Below, in pieces: positions 22,230 through 33,879 of a stretch of 64,000 nt of DNA. Below the pieces are notes generated by a model that saw nothing but the letters and a program-made list of their open reading frames with translations, was not told the origin of the DNA and searched no databases. The translations under genes and the position numbers were made by a program. How positions within the stretch are numbered: the stretch's first letter is position 1; each line of letters opens with the position of its first letter. Origin of the DNA: Aphrocallistes beatrix (Eukaryota; Porifera; Hexactinellida; Sceptrulophora; Aphrocallistidae); assembly GCA_963281255.1 (NCBI GenBank), contig OY725490.1:4526001-4590000 (forward strand). The letters are read 5' to 3'.

Positions 22230-22645
22230 TGCTACTTGTCCGAGTGCTTTATAAATCCACAATACAAAGTATATATCGGATATCGGAGGAAAATCTTATA
22301 TAGTAAAACGCAAGGCTTTTTTTGTCTGTTTGTTTGTTTGTCCGAATTGAGTGAAGAATTGGCAAGTCGTAGAGATATGTAAATTGGAATGTGGGTGTCG
22401 AATGATGAATCTGCCATCAAGTTCGAAGATCTAAGCTTTCACACCTCAATTTTCACACCTCTGCAAAAAAATGGAAAACAATTTTTAAAACGCACCTTTT
22501 CTATACAATACTATGTACGGTTTCACTCTCACAATAGAAATCATTGTACGACACTATAATAGATTGTCATTGTTATTAATATTCAAAGTCACAACTTTTG
22601 ATATCTTAATTTTATTATAGTATATCCTTACTATTAAAAATCGAT
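22230..22645. repeat. Family A-like variant (TTTG microsatellite form), reversed
   Basis: Carries a (tttg)n run at 22325-22340, then CCGAATTGAGTGAAGAATTG and GCAAGTCGTAGAGATATG, matching 9645-9870 in reverse complement. CCTTACTATTAAAAATCGAT follows at about 22625. Confidence 0.5.
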
Positions 22646-22690
22646 TAATGTATATTTATTTATTTATTTATTTAGATATATATATATATA

Positions 22691-23930
22691 TTAGGGTGCT
22701 CCAAAAATTCGAAAGTTTGAATCTTTAAATGCACACTCTTGAAATAGTTTACCTTGATCACCAAGTATTCACCATTAAATTTTCAAGCAATTTGGGGATG
22801 ATTTAGTGGTCGCGCAAAGTAGCCTCCCACTAGTGCTAATTTATAATGGGATATTTCCGGGTTGGGGCTAAAGTATGTAAAAGGCGTACTTCTGATATTT
22901 AAATAAACTAGTAACTTTATTTTTGTGATATTGGGGGTGGTTTCATATAAGCTAATAATGCATTTTGATAACCTAAAATCTACCGGTTCCGAGATATTGA
23001 TGAAAACAGTTGAGGCTATAAATAATTTCAACTGTGAAGGTTGGTCCCAACTGTGTTCACCAATATCTCGGATCCGGTAGATTTTAGGTTATCAAAATGT
23101 ATTATTAGCTTTAATGAAACCACCCCCAAATATCACAAAAATAAAGTTACTCGTTTATTTAAATATCAGAAGTACACCTTTTACAACCTTTGGCCCCAAC
23201 CCGGACATATCCCATTATAAATTAGTACGAGTGGGAGGCTACTTTGCCAGGGTTGCCATCTCCTCAGTCATAAAAAAAAGGACACTCAGGGATAGATCGA
23301 AGATTTAGAAAAACGATGTAAAGAGAGAGCGAACGACAATAATGGCTGTCTGGGTGCTAGCACCCCAAGGAATTGTTTTGAATGTTTTTAGTGTGCTTCT
23401 ATAACATATATTGGATCTCTGATCCAATATAATGTTATAGTAGCACAGTTCTAAAATGAGTGCTGGTGTCCGGCCGTATGTGGTGTACAGACCTGAGTTT
23501 AAGAGATATCGGTTTGAATTTTTTTGTGAAGCTGCGGACATATATGTAAATTCTCACCTAGGGTTTCGATTTCCAAAATATGCTAAATCATCATGATAGC
23601 CATTCTAGTATATAATCTACAAGTAAAACGTAAAAGGACAAGAATGAGTTTATAAGAACAAAAAGGACAAAAAGCGAAAAAAAGGACAATAAGGACAAAA
23701 AGCGAAAAAAAAGGACAAAAAGGACAGCATATTTTAAAAAGGACAGGTAGCAAAAAAGAAGGACTGTCCTTTCTAAAAAAGGACGTATGGTAACCCTGTA
23801 CTTTGCGCGACCACTAAACCATCCTCAAATTGCTTGAAAATTTTATGGTGAAATCTTGGTGATCAAGGTAAACTATTTCAAGAGTGCGCATCTAAAGATT
23901 CAAACTTTCGACTTGTTTGGAGCACCCTAA
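22691..23930. mobile_element. Foldback element 'TTAGGGTGCTCC', copy 2, interrupted
   Basis: Ends TTAGGGTGCTCCAAAAATTC and GGAGCACCCTAA sit in a (TA)n tract. The centre is near 23020-23045, and the two arms share TACTTCTGATATTTAAATAA and its reverse. A 551-bp hAT-type MITE with an 8-bp duplication interrupts the right arm. Removing 559 bp leaves 681 bp, exactly the length of copy 1 at 4470-5150. Confidence 0.85.
23240..23806. mobile_element. hAT-type MITE, 551 bp, copy 2 (inverted)
   Basis: The element runs 23248-23798 between exact octamers tactttgc (23240-23247, 23799-23806). It is the reverse complement of the element at 587-1137, with the same length, ends, homopolymer lengths where compared (for example eight A/T next to GGAC) and the same 78-codon chance frame residue for residue. 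I saw no differences by eye. It landed in the right arm of a foldback. Confidence 0.9.
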
Positions 23931-23943
23931 TATATATATATAT

Positions 23944-24417
23944 GTAACGAATTGATTGAAGAAACTGCCAGGCGCAGAAAGCTGATTTTTGGCATGTGGG
24001 AGTCTTTTGGCTATTGCTCCAGTAAGTTCTGAGCTCAGACGAAAATGTCAACTCATCATGGAATTATGACGTCATTGTCACATTTTTAAAAGTTAAGCGA
24101 CACAGTTATTCGGGCATAACTCAGCCATTATAGGAGATAGAAGGCTGAAATTTTAATAGAATATGTAGATTAATATACCTCACATATGATCCAACTATTA
24201 TAAAAATGATGACTCATCACTCTGTTATGACGTCATCATTACTTATCAAAATTTTAAAAATGACAAATTTGGTAATTTTTCGTGCGATATCGATTATAAC
24301 AGTAGGACAGACGTATTTAGAGATGTTATCTCCCTTATAATTTACCAATGTGACCCAGGCAACCGAAAGGACCCTCCGGCGGAGACAAAGTGTCCGGCAG
24401 CCGTGCAGCGCGCTTGT
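23944..24417 (+). repeat. Family A repeat, copy A5
   Basis: Near-consensus copy: GTAACGAATTGATTGAAGAA, GCATGTGGGAGTCTTTTGGC, the two CTCATCA blocks, GTAGGACAGACGTATTTAGA, and a shortened GC-rich end (CCGTGCAGCGCGCTTG). It starts at the (TA)n tract that ends foldback copy 2. Confidence 0.8.
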
Positions 24418-24786
24418 AGCAATAAAAATGTTATGTGAATATTTTACACCTTTATATACATATTCTCACACCATTTGTCGAATTTTGAAAATATGCTAGA
24501 GACTAGCTTCCAACGAATGACATGGGGTTTTTAGGAGTGTAGATTTCGAATATTATATTTTCAGATCGAAATGATAAATTATTTGTTTACAATAGTTACA
24601 TAAAATAAATACATTACAAAAATAAGCTAGAGACTAGGTTCCAACGGTTGACATGGAGTTTTAGGGGTGTAAATTTCGAATACGTGTATATATATATACA
24701 CACACATTAATCGAGTTTTACTAGTAAGGATATATATATATATATACATATATGCACAAACATTAATTGAGTTTTACTAGTAAGGA
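24418..24786. repeat. Diverged repeats and two terminal-repeat remnants
   Basis: Two copies of CTAGAGACTAG..TTCCAACG with a following GACATGG..GTTTTAGGGTGTA occur at about 24494 and 24627. Two ATTAATCGAGTTTTACTAGT-type ends with GTAAGGAT occur at about 24710-24735 and 24763-24787; these are family A outer ends. Confidence 0.5.
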
Positions 24787-25398
24787 TTCAAAGTTGTCCA
24801 TAGAATTTGTATTATAATAAAGTCAATGATAAGTCGAGAAATATTTATTTTTTGACAAAGAGAATTTTGAAAAACGTATATATTATCACATATATTTTTA
24901 ATTTGAAGTTTTTAAGATGTGACATCGGCCTCTTTCGGTACCATAGTAGAGAGGACCATAGAGAGGTATACTATGTCCGAACTTTACCTATATTATGCGA
25001 TAACTCACGACCAAATTGTCTGATCTGATTAACTTTTTGTCAAAATGATTTACATTTTATTTCTGATGCTATTGTCGCTAGATATCTGATATCAATTGGC
25101 CATTTCTGGAGTATTTTAGATATGAACTCCCTTATAGAGCTATTTTGATTGGATTATATTGCCCTTTCATCTAAATATTTGTGTTATATAATCTCCAAAG
25201 GGGCCAAAACAATTTTGTGGTCCATGTCATTAAAAGAATCTCGAATAAGTAAGAAATTAATTGATGAATGGGCAGAAAACCTCCAAATTTTTTCGATTTT
25301 TAGTAACGCTAAACCTTAGGGGTTTACTCATAAAAATCAAAATAAATACCTTCCAACTAGTACTACTAGATGGTAGACCATTCAATAACATAATGAAA

Positions 25399-27295
25399 TT
25401 AAGGTTGGTGTTTCCCATGGGACACTTGTTTTTTACTAAAAATGTGCCCAAATTGCTTTTTTATCATTTTAGATCCTTATAGGGGTTCTAAACAATAATC
25501 CCGATTTTTATAACTCCAGCCCCAATATTTTGCCGCTTTGAGCCACTTGTATCACCTGGTGTCGCTCTGGAAACGACACATTTTAAATGTTCCAAGGCTA
25601 TAACTTCTTTTAAGGTTGGCCTTTCCTATGGACATTTTGTTTTTTATCTAAAATTTGCCCTAAAGGGATTCTAAACATTAAATTCGATTTAGAATTTTAG
25701 ATTTCAAGGCTAATATTTCGCCACTTATAGCCACTTGTACCACCAGGTGTCGCCCAAAAAAGGACATTTTTGAAGCGAAATGACTCATATCCATAACTTC
25801 TTTGAACCATGGAAATATATAAATATTTTCTAAATCCATTTTCTGAGACTTTTTTTTCAGCAATTATAAAGGTGATAACTTTTTGTAAATTCAACATAGG
25901 TTCGAAAACTCAACGGATTTTGATAGATCTTGAAGAGTAGAACATAACGGACAGACATATTTTGATATTACGAATAAAAAGAGAATTATGAAAAAAACAG
26001 TCTCAAAATTTCTAAAAATATAATTCCTCGGGTGTTCTGGTTTGAATTTTTAACAAATTTCAAAAATCTGTCTGTTCATTAGATAGATCATCGATTTATG
26101 AAAGAATTTGAAAAGTTTCTAAAGGGTTCTAAGCATATTGTTGTAAATTGACTAATTTTTTTTAAAAAAAAATTTATCTGTTGAATTATTTCGATTATTA
26201 ATTAATGCAGTTTTCTAGATAAATCTGCGATTCAAATCTGTACTGAAAAAATTAAATCGGTTGAAAAAGTCAGCCATTATCGGAAAGGCCAACATTAACA
26301 GTGCCATATCATCTTTTTAATGCTGAATTCAGCACTAGATTTCCAGCATTTTGATATATATTTACCATATTTGGAAACATTCTTGTTTGACCGTGCCTAG
26401 CAACGGCAAGGAATTTTTTCACATTCCTGAACGTTGCTAGGAAAAGGGAACCAAAATATTCTCCAAATATGGTCAATATATATATATCAAATTGCTGGAA
26501 ATTTAGTGCTGAGCATGAATTCAGTATTGAAATTATGACCTGGCATAGTCAAATAAAGTTATAGATATGGGATTTCGGCGGATATCGGACATGGTCATTT
26601 TTAGGTTCCTAGTCATAACTGACAACTTTTTCACACTTTTTGAAGGTGTCATGATGTGAAAATATTTGATATGCCATATTTTGAAGTTAGTACTACTACA
26701 AGTTGTTGATTTAGGATGTTTGGATGTTATTTAATACTAGGATCCCGTAAAATCTAATTGAAATCAAGCCTTTCCGAAGAAAATTGCTTTGTAGCCTGTT
26801 TTTAGCACTCGAAAAAATCAATTTTACAAACGAGGAATCTTGAGTTTTACAAAGGTCGTAGAGTAAAAAACTCGACGGTTTTGGAAAGATCTCGTCACGT
26901 AGAACAAAATGATGGAGACAGATTTTCGATATTCTACTTTAGAAAAACGTCAAAATATTTTTCCTTACGAAAATCTGCTTCTAAATATTGTAGCAACGAA
27001 ATTGGAAAGAAAAAATTAATTGGGTTAAAATTGAAAATTCTATTCCTATTATTTCCTTTATTTAATCATTTCGTGAAAGAATAATTGAGTTAAAGAGGCA
27101 TAAACCATTGAAGTTTCCTTGAATGTCCTCTATATATTAGGTGATTTGGGAAAAAAAATAATTTTTCTTGCTTCTTGATCTCCCGATAAAGTGTATTTTT
27201 GCAGATAACTCATCGAGAATAGTTTCCACAAAAGATTTCTGGAGAAAATAATGAAAACCTTTTGAGTTAGTTCTTGAAAGAAACACCAACCTTAA
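25399..27295. mobile_element. Family E, TTAA-flanked element E2, 1889 bp, nested in D3
   Basis: The element runs 25403-27291. Ends GGTTGGTGTTTCC and GAAACACCAACC are inverted repeats bounded by TTAA on both sides. The uninterrupted D2 sequence near 32700-32735 (GGAATTAGCAATAAACAAAT) acts as the empty-site form of the junction. It contains a smaller E-type element at 25614-26294. Confidence 0.8.
25610..26298. mobile_element. Small family E element nested inside E2, 681 bp
   Basis: The element runs 25614-26294 between TTAA tetramers, with ends GGTTGGCCTTTCC and GGAAAGGCCAACA. The related copy at 33088 onward lacks it: there the sequence reads CTAACTTCTTTTAACAGTGC (about 33292-33311), the precise empty site with a single TTAA. 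That confirms TTAA duplication on insertion. Confidence 0.85.
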
Positions 27296-27353
27296 CAATG
27301 AAAAACTTTTATATTTTTTACGTCAGGAAAAGTTATACGCGGACGGTATCCTT

Positions 27354-27429
27354 AAACATTCTTCATATTTTATCCAGTGCATTTGCATAATTTTCTACAA
27401 TGAATGACAGACATTATCCTTATTCGAGG
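27354..27429. other. Short unassigned spacer
   Basis: Unique AT-rich sequence between two TTAA-bounded blocks. Nothing is recognised. Confidence 0.4.
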
Positions 27430-27509
27430 AATTTAAGGATACCGCCCGTGAAAAATCCATAGGTTTGGCTTACAGCATATATCAAGAATAGAGATATATA
27501 AGATGTTAA
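27429..27509. repeat. About 80-bp TTAA-bounded module of family D
   Basis: TTAA, then GGATACCGCCCGTGAAAAAT, GGCTTACAGCATATATCAAG, AATAGAGATATATAAGATG, then TTAA. The same module occurs at 17074-17150 and inverted at 30847-30923. Here it directly precedes the left end of D2. Confidence 0.7.
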
Positions 27510-27973
27510 GGATACCGCCCTCGAAAAACATCGCCTGGCATAAAAAAAAATGGTGAAATTTTTTATTGTTAATTCTATCGGATTATTGAGTAGTCTACCA
27601 TCTAATCGTACTTGTTGGACGGTATTTATTTTGATATTTTAGAAATGAGCACCTAAAGCTCAGTAGTACTAAAAATCGGATAGTTATTCGTGGTTTTGCG
27701 GAGCAATCATCAATTATTTTCCAGCTTATCTGATATTTTTTCAATTATATGAACCTCAAAATGGTTTTGGCCCCTTTAAATAGTATAAAACAGATGAATT
27801 TAGAAAAAGAGGCACTGAAAATCCAATCTAAAATATCTTTATGAGGGACTTCATTTCAAAAATGCTCGGGAAATGGCCGTTGTGATATTAGCTATTGTGT
27901 ATAGAAAAGAATTCTGAAGTATTTAAAAAACACTTTTTTTAGATCCGACCATTAGTTCGTAAGTTATAGTATA

Positions 27974-28470
27974 CAAGCGCGCTTCGCTTGCTTGCGCTGC
28001 GCGGCTGGCGCACACTTTGTGTCCGCCAGAGGCTCCCTTCGGTCGCCTGGAGGTGACATTGGTTAATTATAAGGGAGATATCATCTCTAAATATGTCCAT
28101 CTTAGTTTTAAAATCGTTCTCACTCGAAAAATCACCAAATTTGTCATTTTTTAAAATTTTGATGAGTAATGATGACGTCATAGCAAAGTGATGAGTCATC
28201 ATTTTTTGATAATAGTTGCATCATATGTGAGACGTGTTAGTATACAGATTCTATTAAAATCTCAGCCTTCTATCTCCTATAATGGCTGAGTTATGCCCGA
28301 ATAACTGTGTTGCTTAACTTTTAAAAATGTGACAATGACGTCATAATTCCATGATGAGTCGACATTTTCGTCTGAGCTCAGAACTTACTGGAGCCATAGC
28401 CAAAAGACTCCCACATGCCAAAAATCAGCTTTCTATGTCCGGCAGTTTCTTCAATCAATTGGTTACAGAT
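27974..28470 (-). repeat. Family A repeat, copy A6 (reverse), inside D2
   Basis: Starts CAAGCGCGCTTCGCTTGCTT and ends CTTCAATCAATTGGTTACAG. A full-length family body with both CTCATCA blocks. It is inserted in the left arm of D2 next to GTAAGTTATAGTATA. Confidence 0.8.
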
Positions 28471-28861
28471 ACAGTACACCCTCGGTTATCCGAACACCTC
28501 CGTTTGTTAGCTCAAAGATTGGTGTTCGGATAAGTGAAATCGTTCGGATAAGCGAAATACGTATTTCACGCTCTTAAATGCACATGTACCAACTTAGATG
28601 TTATTAAAGAACGTATTATGATTTGAATACTACTTACATGCATGTATAGCCAAACAAATTGACAATGCTACGCACAATTTTGGAACATACATTTTTAAGG
28701 AATTGATTTATTAAACATTATTTCAGTTATCCGAACACATATTTCAGTTATCCCAACACATCATTTCAGTTATCCGAACACATTATTTCAGTTATCCGAA
28801 CACATCATTTCAGTTATCCGAAAAGGATAATCGAGGTTCGGATAATCGAGGGTCTACTGTA
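28470..28861. mobile_element. Pogo-like MITE, 388 bp, TA target duplication, with minisatellite
   Basis: The element runs 28472-28859. Ends are CAGTACACCCTCGGTTATCC and a right end finishing CGAGGGTCTACTG, next to TA. Five tandem units of about 21 bp (ATTTCAGTTATCCGAACACA) lie at 28722-28820. It separates family A copies A6 and A7. Non-coding. Confidence 0.85.
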
Positions 28862-28875
28862 TATATATATATATA

Positions 28876-29450
28876 TCCTTACTATTAAAACTCGATTAAT
28901 ATTTGTATATATATATATATATATATATCTGTTACGAATTGATTGAAGAAACTGCCAGGCGCAGAAAGCTGATTTTTGGCATGTGGGAGTCTTTTGGCTA
29001 TGGCTCCAGTAAGTTCTGAGCTCAGACGAAAATGTCGACTCATCATGGAATTATGACGTCATTGTCACATTTTAAAAAGTTAAGCAACACAGTTATTCGG
29101 GCATAACTCAGCCATTATAGGATATAGAAGGCTGAAATTTTGATAGAATCTGTATACTAACATGTCTCACATATAATGCAAATATCATCAAAAAATGATG
29201 ACTCATCACTTTGTTATGACGTCATCATTACGCATCAAAAAATTTTAAATTCACAAATTTGGTGATTTTTCGAGTGATATAGATAGAGATGTTATCTCCC
29301 TTATAATTAACCAATGTGACTCCAGGCGACCGAAGGGAGCCTCCGGCGGACACAAAGTGTCCGCCAGCCGCGCAGCGCAAGCAAGCGCGAAGCGCGCTTG
29401 TATATATATATATATATATATACACATTAATCGAGTTTTAATAGTAAGGA
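28876..29450 (+). mobile_element. Family A, full copy A7 with outer terminal inverted repeats
   Basis: This copy shows the whole structure: left TCCTTACTATTAAAACTCGA, a (TA)n tract, the A body from GTTACGAATTGATTGAAG, the GC-rich block GCGCAGCGCAAGCAAGCGCG with AAGCGCGCTTG, a second (TA)n tract, and right end TCGAGTTTTAATAGTAAGGA. The outer ends are 20-bp perfect inverted repeats. So family A is a MITE-like element with internal TA tracts, rather than a SINE. The target duplication is obscured. Confidence 0.8.
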
Positions 29451-32400
29451 TTGTATGTAAAGTTCGGACATCAAACCTCTATATGGCCCCGAAAGTGCTC
29501 GATGTCAATGTCAATGCTTAAAAACTATTGATGATATTTAATCTATTATAATCTTGAATGAAAGGATATATATGATAATATATGGGTTCCTCAAACTTCT
29601 CTTTGTCAAAAAGTCAATATTTCTTGACTTATCTTCGATTTTATTATAACACAAATTCTATGGAGAACTTTGAATATATTAGAAAATGGCGAATCTTGTC
29701 ATGAAATAAGTTCCCAAAAGTAACTATTATACTCAAAAAACAATGCAATAGTCACTAGCAATTTATACAGAAATTTTGAAGCACTCAACATGATTATTTT
29801 GGAAGTTCAAAGCATTTATCTCTAAAATTCGGTCAAAGCCCCCCATTTATGGTCCTAAACCCGATTCCTCCATATCTCAGGAATTATACACCCAAATTCT
29901 TAGCTCTCAATTCCTAATATACTTTTCAAGACGGTATATATCTGATTCTTAAATAATAAGTGTACTACATGTAGTGGAATGCTAAGTTTTAAATTTTTCC
30001 CACGTGATGACGTAGCATTTTTAGAAAATCTTAACTTGAAAACTAAAAGTCGTAGCCTCTCGCACTAACTTCCTAATATACTTTTTAGAAGCTCTTTATT
30101 CATTCTAAACCGATGAATTATACTTTGTAGTGCTAGGAATATGAATTATATTCCCTAATTGGTTCAAAATATTCGGGATTATTGGCCTCAAGGTAATTTG
30201 TGAATTTTCAGTATAATTTTGCTATCTTCACCAAATCTGTTGTAATACATCTAATTCATTAGTATACATGCGATTAAATGTCCATGGACTCTTTTATTTA
30301 TCGTTAATAGCTCATTTACTTCGTTCTTAACATCAAAACTTCAAATCCCTATATCTCGGGACTTGAAAATTCCAAAATTGACCGTCTTTCAAAAATTTTA
30401 ACTCAAAATTGCCTTGAGATAGAGATTTGAAAATTTAAGGAGTTGTTCCATATCATTAGGCGATGAGCGTAGGACCACTCGATTTTCGATATCTTACAAA
30501 TTTGTGATTTTATTTCTGATTTCCAAAGAAAATCGGACTTTTTTCGCCGTTTTTTGGCCCTTTTTATTCGGACACCGATAAAATTTACAATTTTTCTAAT
30601 TTAAACTTTCTTCTGGTCCTATGAAGTGGCAAATATGATAGACTTTCTATGAATAAATTTTCGAAACATTTGATCCAAACATGTGCTTTAAAAAAATCAC
30701 AGAGTGAAGGAGGGCTTACCATTAAGATGTGCTAGGGAAGAACGGAAAAAACCGACTTTGAGACGCTGTAACTCAAAAACTAGAAATGCGAACCAAAAAC
30801 AGTTTGGCATGTCTCAATATTTTTTAATTGCACTACCTGCCCACGCTTAACATCTTATATATCTCTATTCTTGATATATGCTGTAAGCCAAACCTAAGGA
30901 TTTTTCACGGGCGGTATCCTTAAGCGTGGGCAGGTAGTGCAATTAAAAAATATTGAGACATGCCAAACAGTTTTTGGTTCGCATTTCTATTTTTTGAGTT
31001 ACAGTGTCTCAAAGTCGGTTTTTCCGTTTTCCCTAGCATATCTTAATGGTAAGCCCTCCTCCACTCTGTGATTTTTTTGAAACACATGTTTGGATCAAAT
31101 GCTTCGAAAATTTATTCATATATAGTCTATAAAATTTGCAATCGCATAGAATCAAAAGAAAGTTAAAATAACCAAAATTGTTAATTTTATAGGGGTTTGA
31201 AAAAAATTGCCAAAACACGACAAAAAAAGCCCGATTTTCTTTAGAAATCAGCAATAAAATCACAAATTTATAATATATCGAAAATCGAGTGGTCCTACGC
31301 TCATCGCCTAATGATATGGAACAACTACTTAAATTTTCAAACCTCTGTCTCAAAGCAATTTTGAGTTAAAATTTTTGAAAGACGGTCAATTTTGGAATTT
31401 TAAAGTCCCGAGATATAGGGATTTGAAGTTTTGATGTTGAGAACGATGTAAAATGAGCTATTAACGATAAATAAAAGCACCCATGGGCATTTAATCGCAT
31501 GTATACTAATGAATTAGATGTATTCCAACAGATTTGGTGAAGATAGCAAAATTAGACTGAAAATTCACAAATTACCTTGAGGCCAATAATCCCGAATATT
31601 TTGAACCAATTAGGGAATATAATTCATATTCCTAGCACTACAAAGTATAATTCATCGGTTTAGAATGAATAAAGAGCTTCTAAAAAGTATATTAGGAAGT
31701 TAGAGCGAGAGGCTACGACTTTTAGTTTTCAAGTTAAGATTTTCTAAAAATGCTACGTCATCACGTGGGAAAAATTTAAAACTTAGCATTCCACTACATG
31801 TAGTACACTTATTATTTAAGAATCAGATATATACCGTCTTGAAAAGTATATTAGGAATTGCTAAGAATTTGGATGTATATTTCCCGAGATATGGAAGAAT
31901 ATGTTTTTGGACCATAAATGGGGGGGCTTTGACCGAATTTTGGAGATAAATGCTTTGAACTTCCAAAATAATCATGTTGAGTACCTCAAAATTTCTGTAT
32001 ACATTGCTAGTTACCATTGCATTGTTTTTTGAGTATAAAAGCTACTTTTGGGAACTTATTTCATGACAAGATTCGCCATTTTCTAATATATTAAAAGTTC
32101 TCCATAGAATTTGTATTACAACAAAATCGATGATAAGTCAAGAAATATTTACTTTTTGACAAAGAGAAGTTTGAGGAACCCATATATTATCATATATATC
32201 CTTTCATTTATGATGATAATAGATTATATATCTTCAATAGTTTTTAAGCATTGACATCGAGCACTTTCAGGGCCATAGAGAGGTTTGATGTCCGAACTTT
32301 ACCTACAATATACTATAACTTACGAACTAATGGTCGGATCTGAACAAATTTTCAAAAAAAATGTTCAGAATTCTTTTCGTTACACAATAGCTAATATCAC

Positions 32401-32776
32401 TACTTCCATTTCCCGAGCATTTTTGAAATTATGTCCCTCATAAAGATATTTTTGATTGGATTTTAAGTGCCTCTTTTTCTAAATTCATCTGTTTTATAAT
32501 ATTTAAAGGGGCCAAAACCATTTTGAGGTTCATATAATTGAAAAAATATCAGATAAATTAGAAAATAATTGATGAATGCGCCGCAAAACCACGAATAACT
32601 TTCCGATTTTTAGTACGATTGAGCTTTAGGTGCTCAGTTCTAGAATATCAAAATAAATACCGTCCAACAAGTACGATTAGATGATAGACTACTCAATAAT
32701 CCGATGGAATTAGCAATAAACAAATTCACCATTTTTTTAAATGTCAGGCGGTGTTTTTCGATGGCGGTATCCTTAA

Positions 32777-33083
32777 TAATGAAAAGAGTTCGGACGATTG
32801 TGATGGTCTTGAAATTTTCAAAAAAGCCTGGGGTTGGAGATTGTTTTCAATCAACCTTCCTATTTGCCATCTAAAAGCCCAAAAGTGGACTTTATGGTAT
32901 TAAATCGTCTTATCCGCCACCAACTTCTAACGGGTGCTTTTTGCAATTTTTTCTACGCCATAAATTTGCATGAGTCTACGCAAAAAAGAGTTTTTATGCT
33001 ACTGTATTTTTTTGACACAATTTGGCAGAATAGTCCCCGCTTTAACCGCTAGATACGAGGCTTTTTTTGCCAATTTTGACGCT
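32777..33083. other. Unassigned sequence with no gene
   Basis: Lies between D2 and E3. It contains two overlapping chance frames with no recognisable motif. Confidence 0.4.
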
Positions 33084-33520
33084 TTAAGGTTGGTATTTCC
33101 CTTGCAACACTTGTTTTTTATTAAAAATGTGCCCAAATTGCTTTTTTATCATTTTTAGATCCTTATAGGGGTTCTAAACAATAATCCCGATTTTTATAAC
33201 TCCAGCCCCATTATTTCTCCCCTTTGAGCCACAAGTATCACCTGGTGTCGCTCTAAAAACGACACATTTTAAATGCGAAATGTCCCACAGCTCTAACTTC
33301 TTTTAACAGTGCCAGATCATATTTTTAATGCTGAATTCATGCTGACCACTAGATTTCCAGAAATTTGATATATATATTGACCATATTTGGAAACATTTTT
33401 GTTTGCCCGTGCCTAGCAACGGCAAGGAATTTTTTCACATTCTTGACCGTTGCTAAGAAAAGGCAACCAAAATATTCTCTAAATATGGTCAATCATAGCC
33501 TACTACATACAGGCCATTTC
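33084..33520. mobile_element. Family E, truncated copy E3
   Basis: Starts TTAAGGTTGGTATTTCCCTT and follows E2 (TGTGCCCAAATTGCTTTTTT, CACCTGGTGTCGCTC). It passes the empty site at about 33292-33311 and breaks off near 33495-33520. No right end. Confidence 0.65.
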
Positions 33521-33879
33521 ACTACTTTAGACCAGGGATAAGATAAAGTCGAGTTTTTAATACAATGAAATTTAACACAATATCATTTTAATATATTTAA
33601 TATCATGTAATTATACATCCTCTACCCCACAATAATGATATTACTGACTGCTGGCATAATTGAGTTGACGGACAATGAATACTACATAAATATATAGGTG
33701 TATATATATATATATACATACGTACTTGTATATTAATTAGTGGTAAGTTTAAGTATCTTCCTTTGAGTATCTTTGGGACAAGAGGCGGTAGAAGTAATAT
33801 TCTTGGACTTGTTGTTGAGTAAACAGTTACTTGAAGTCATTAAAATACAACGTAGCATATCTTTTCCGTCAATCCAGCA

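Larger units (their letters stand above)
24787..27353. mobile_element. Family D, truncated copy D3, interrupted by E2
   Basis: 24790-25398 resembles the right arm of D2 (GTCCGAACTTTACCTA..AT, GGGGCCAAAACAATTTTG, ATCAAAATAAATACCTTCCA). Element E2 is inserted at TTAA 25399. D sequence resumes at 27296 (CAATGAAAAACTTTTATATT) and closes GGACGGTATCC at 27349, then TTAA. The left end is missing. Confidence 0.65.
27506..32776. mobile_element. Family D giant foldback D2, 5.3 kb with nested insertions
   Basis: Bounded by TTAA at 27506-27509 and 32773-32776. The left arm starts GGATACCGCCCTCGAAAAAC and the right arm closes with GTTTTTCGATGGCGGTATCC. Arms mirror each other throughout, for example ACCGTCCAACAAGTACGATT near 32665 against AATCGTACTTGTTGGACGGT near 27605. 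They meet at the inverted 77-bp module 30847-30923. The left arm is interrupted at 27974-29451 by three other elements. Without these each arm is about 1.85 kb. No coding frame of substance. Confidence 0.75.

Noticed and set aside
28722..28820. Regular 21-bp repeats that could suggest a CRISPR-like array.
   Set aside because: Units are directly adjacent without spacers, inside a pogo-like MITE of a eukaryotic genome. It is a minisatellite.
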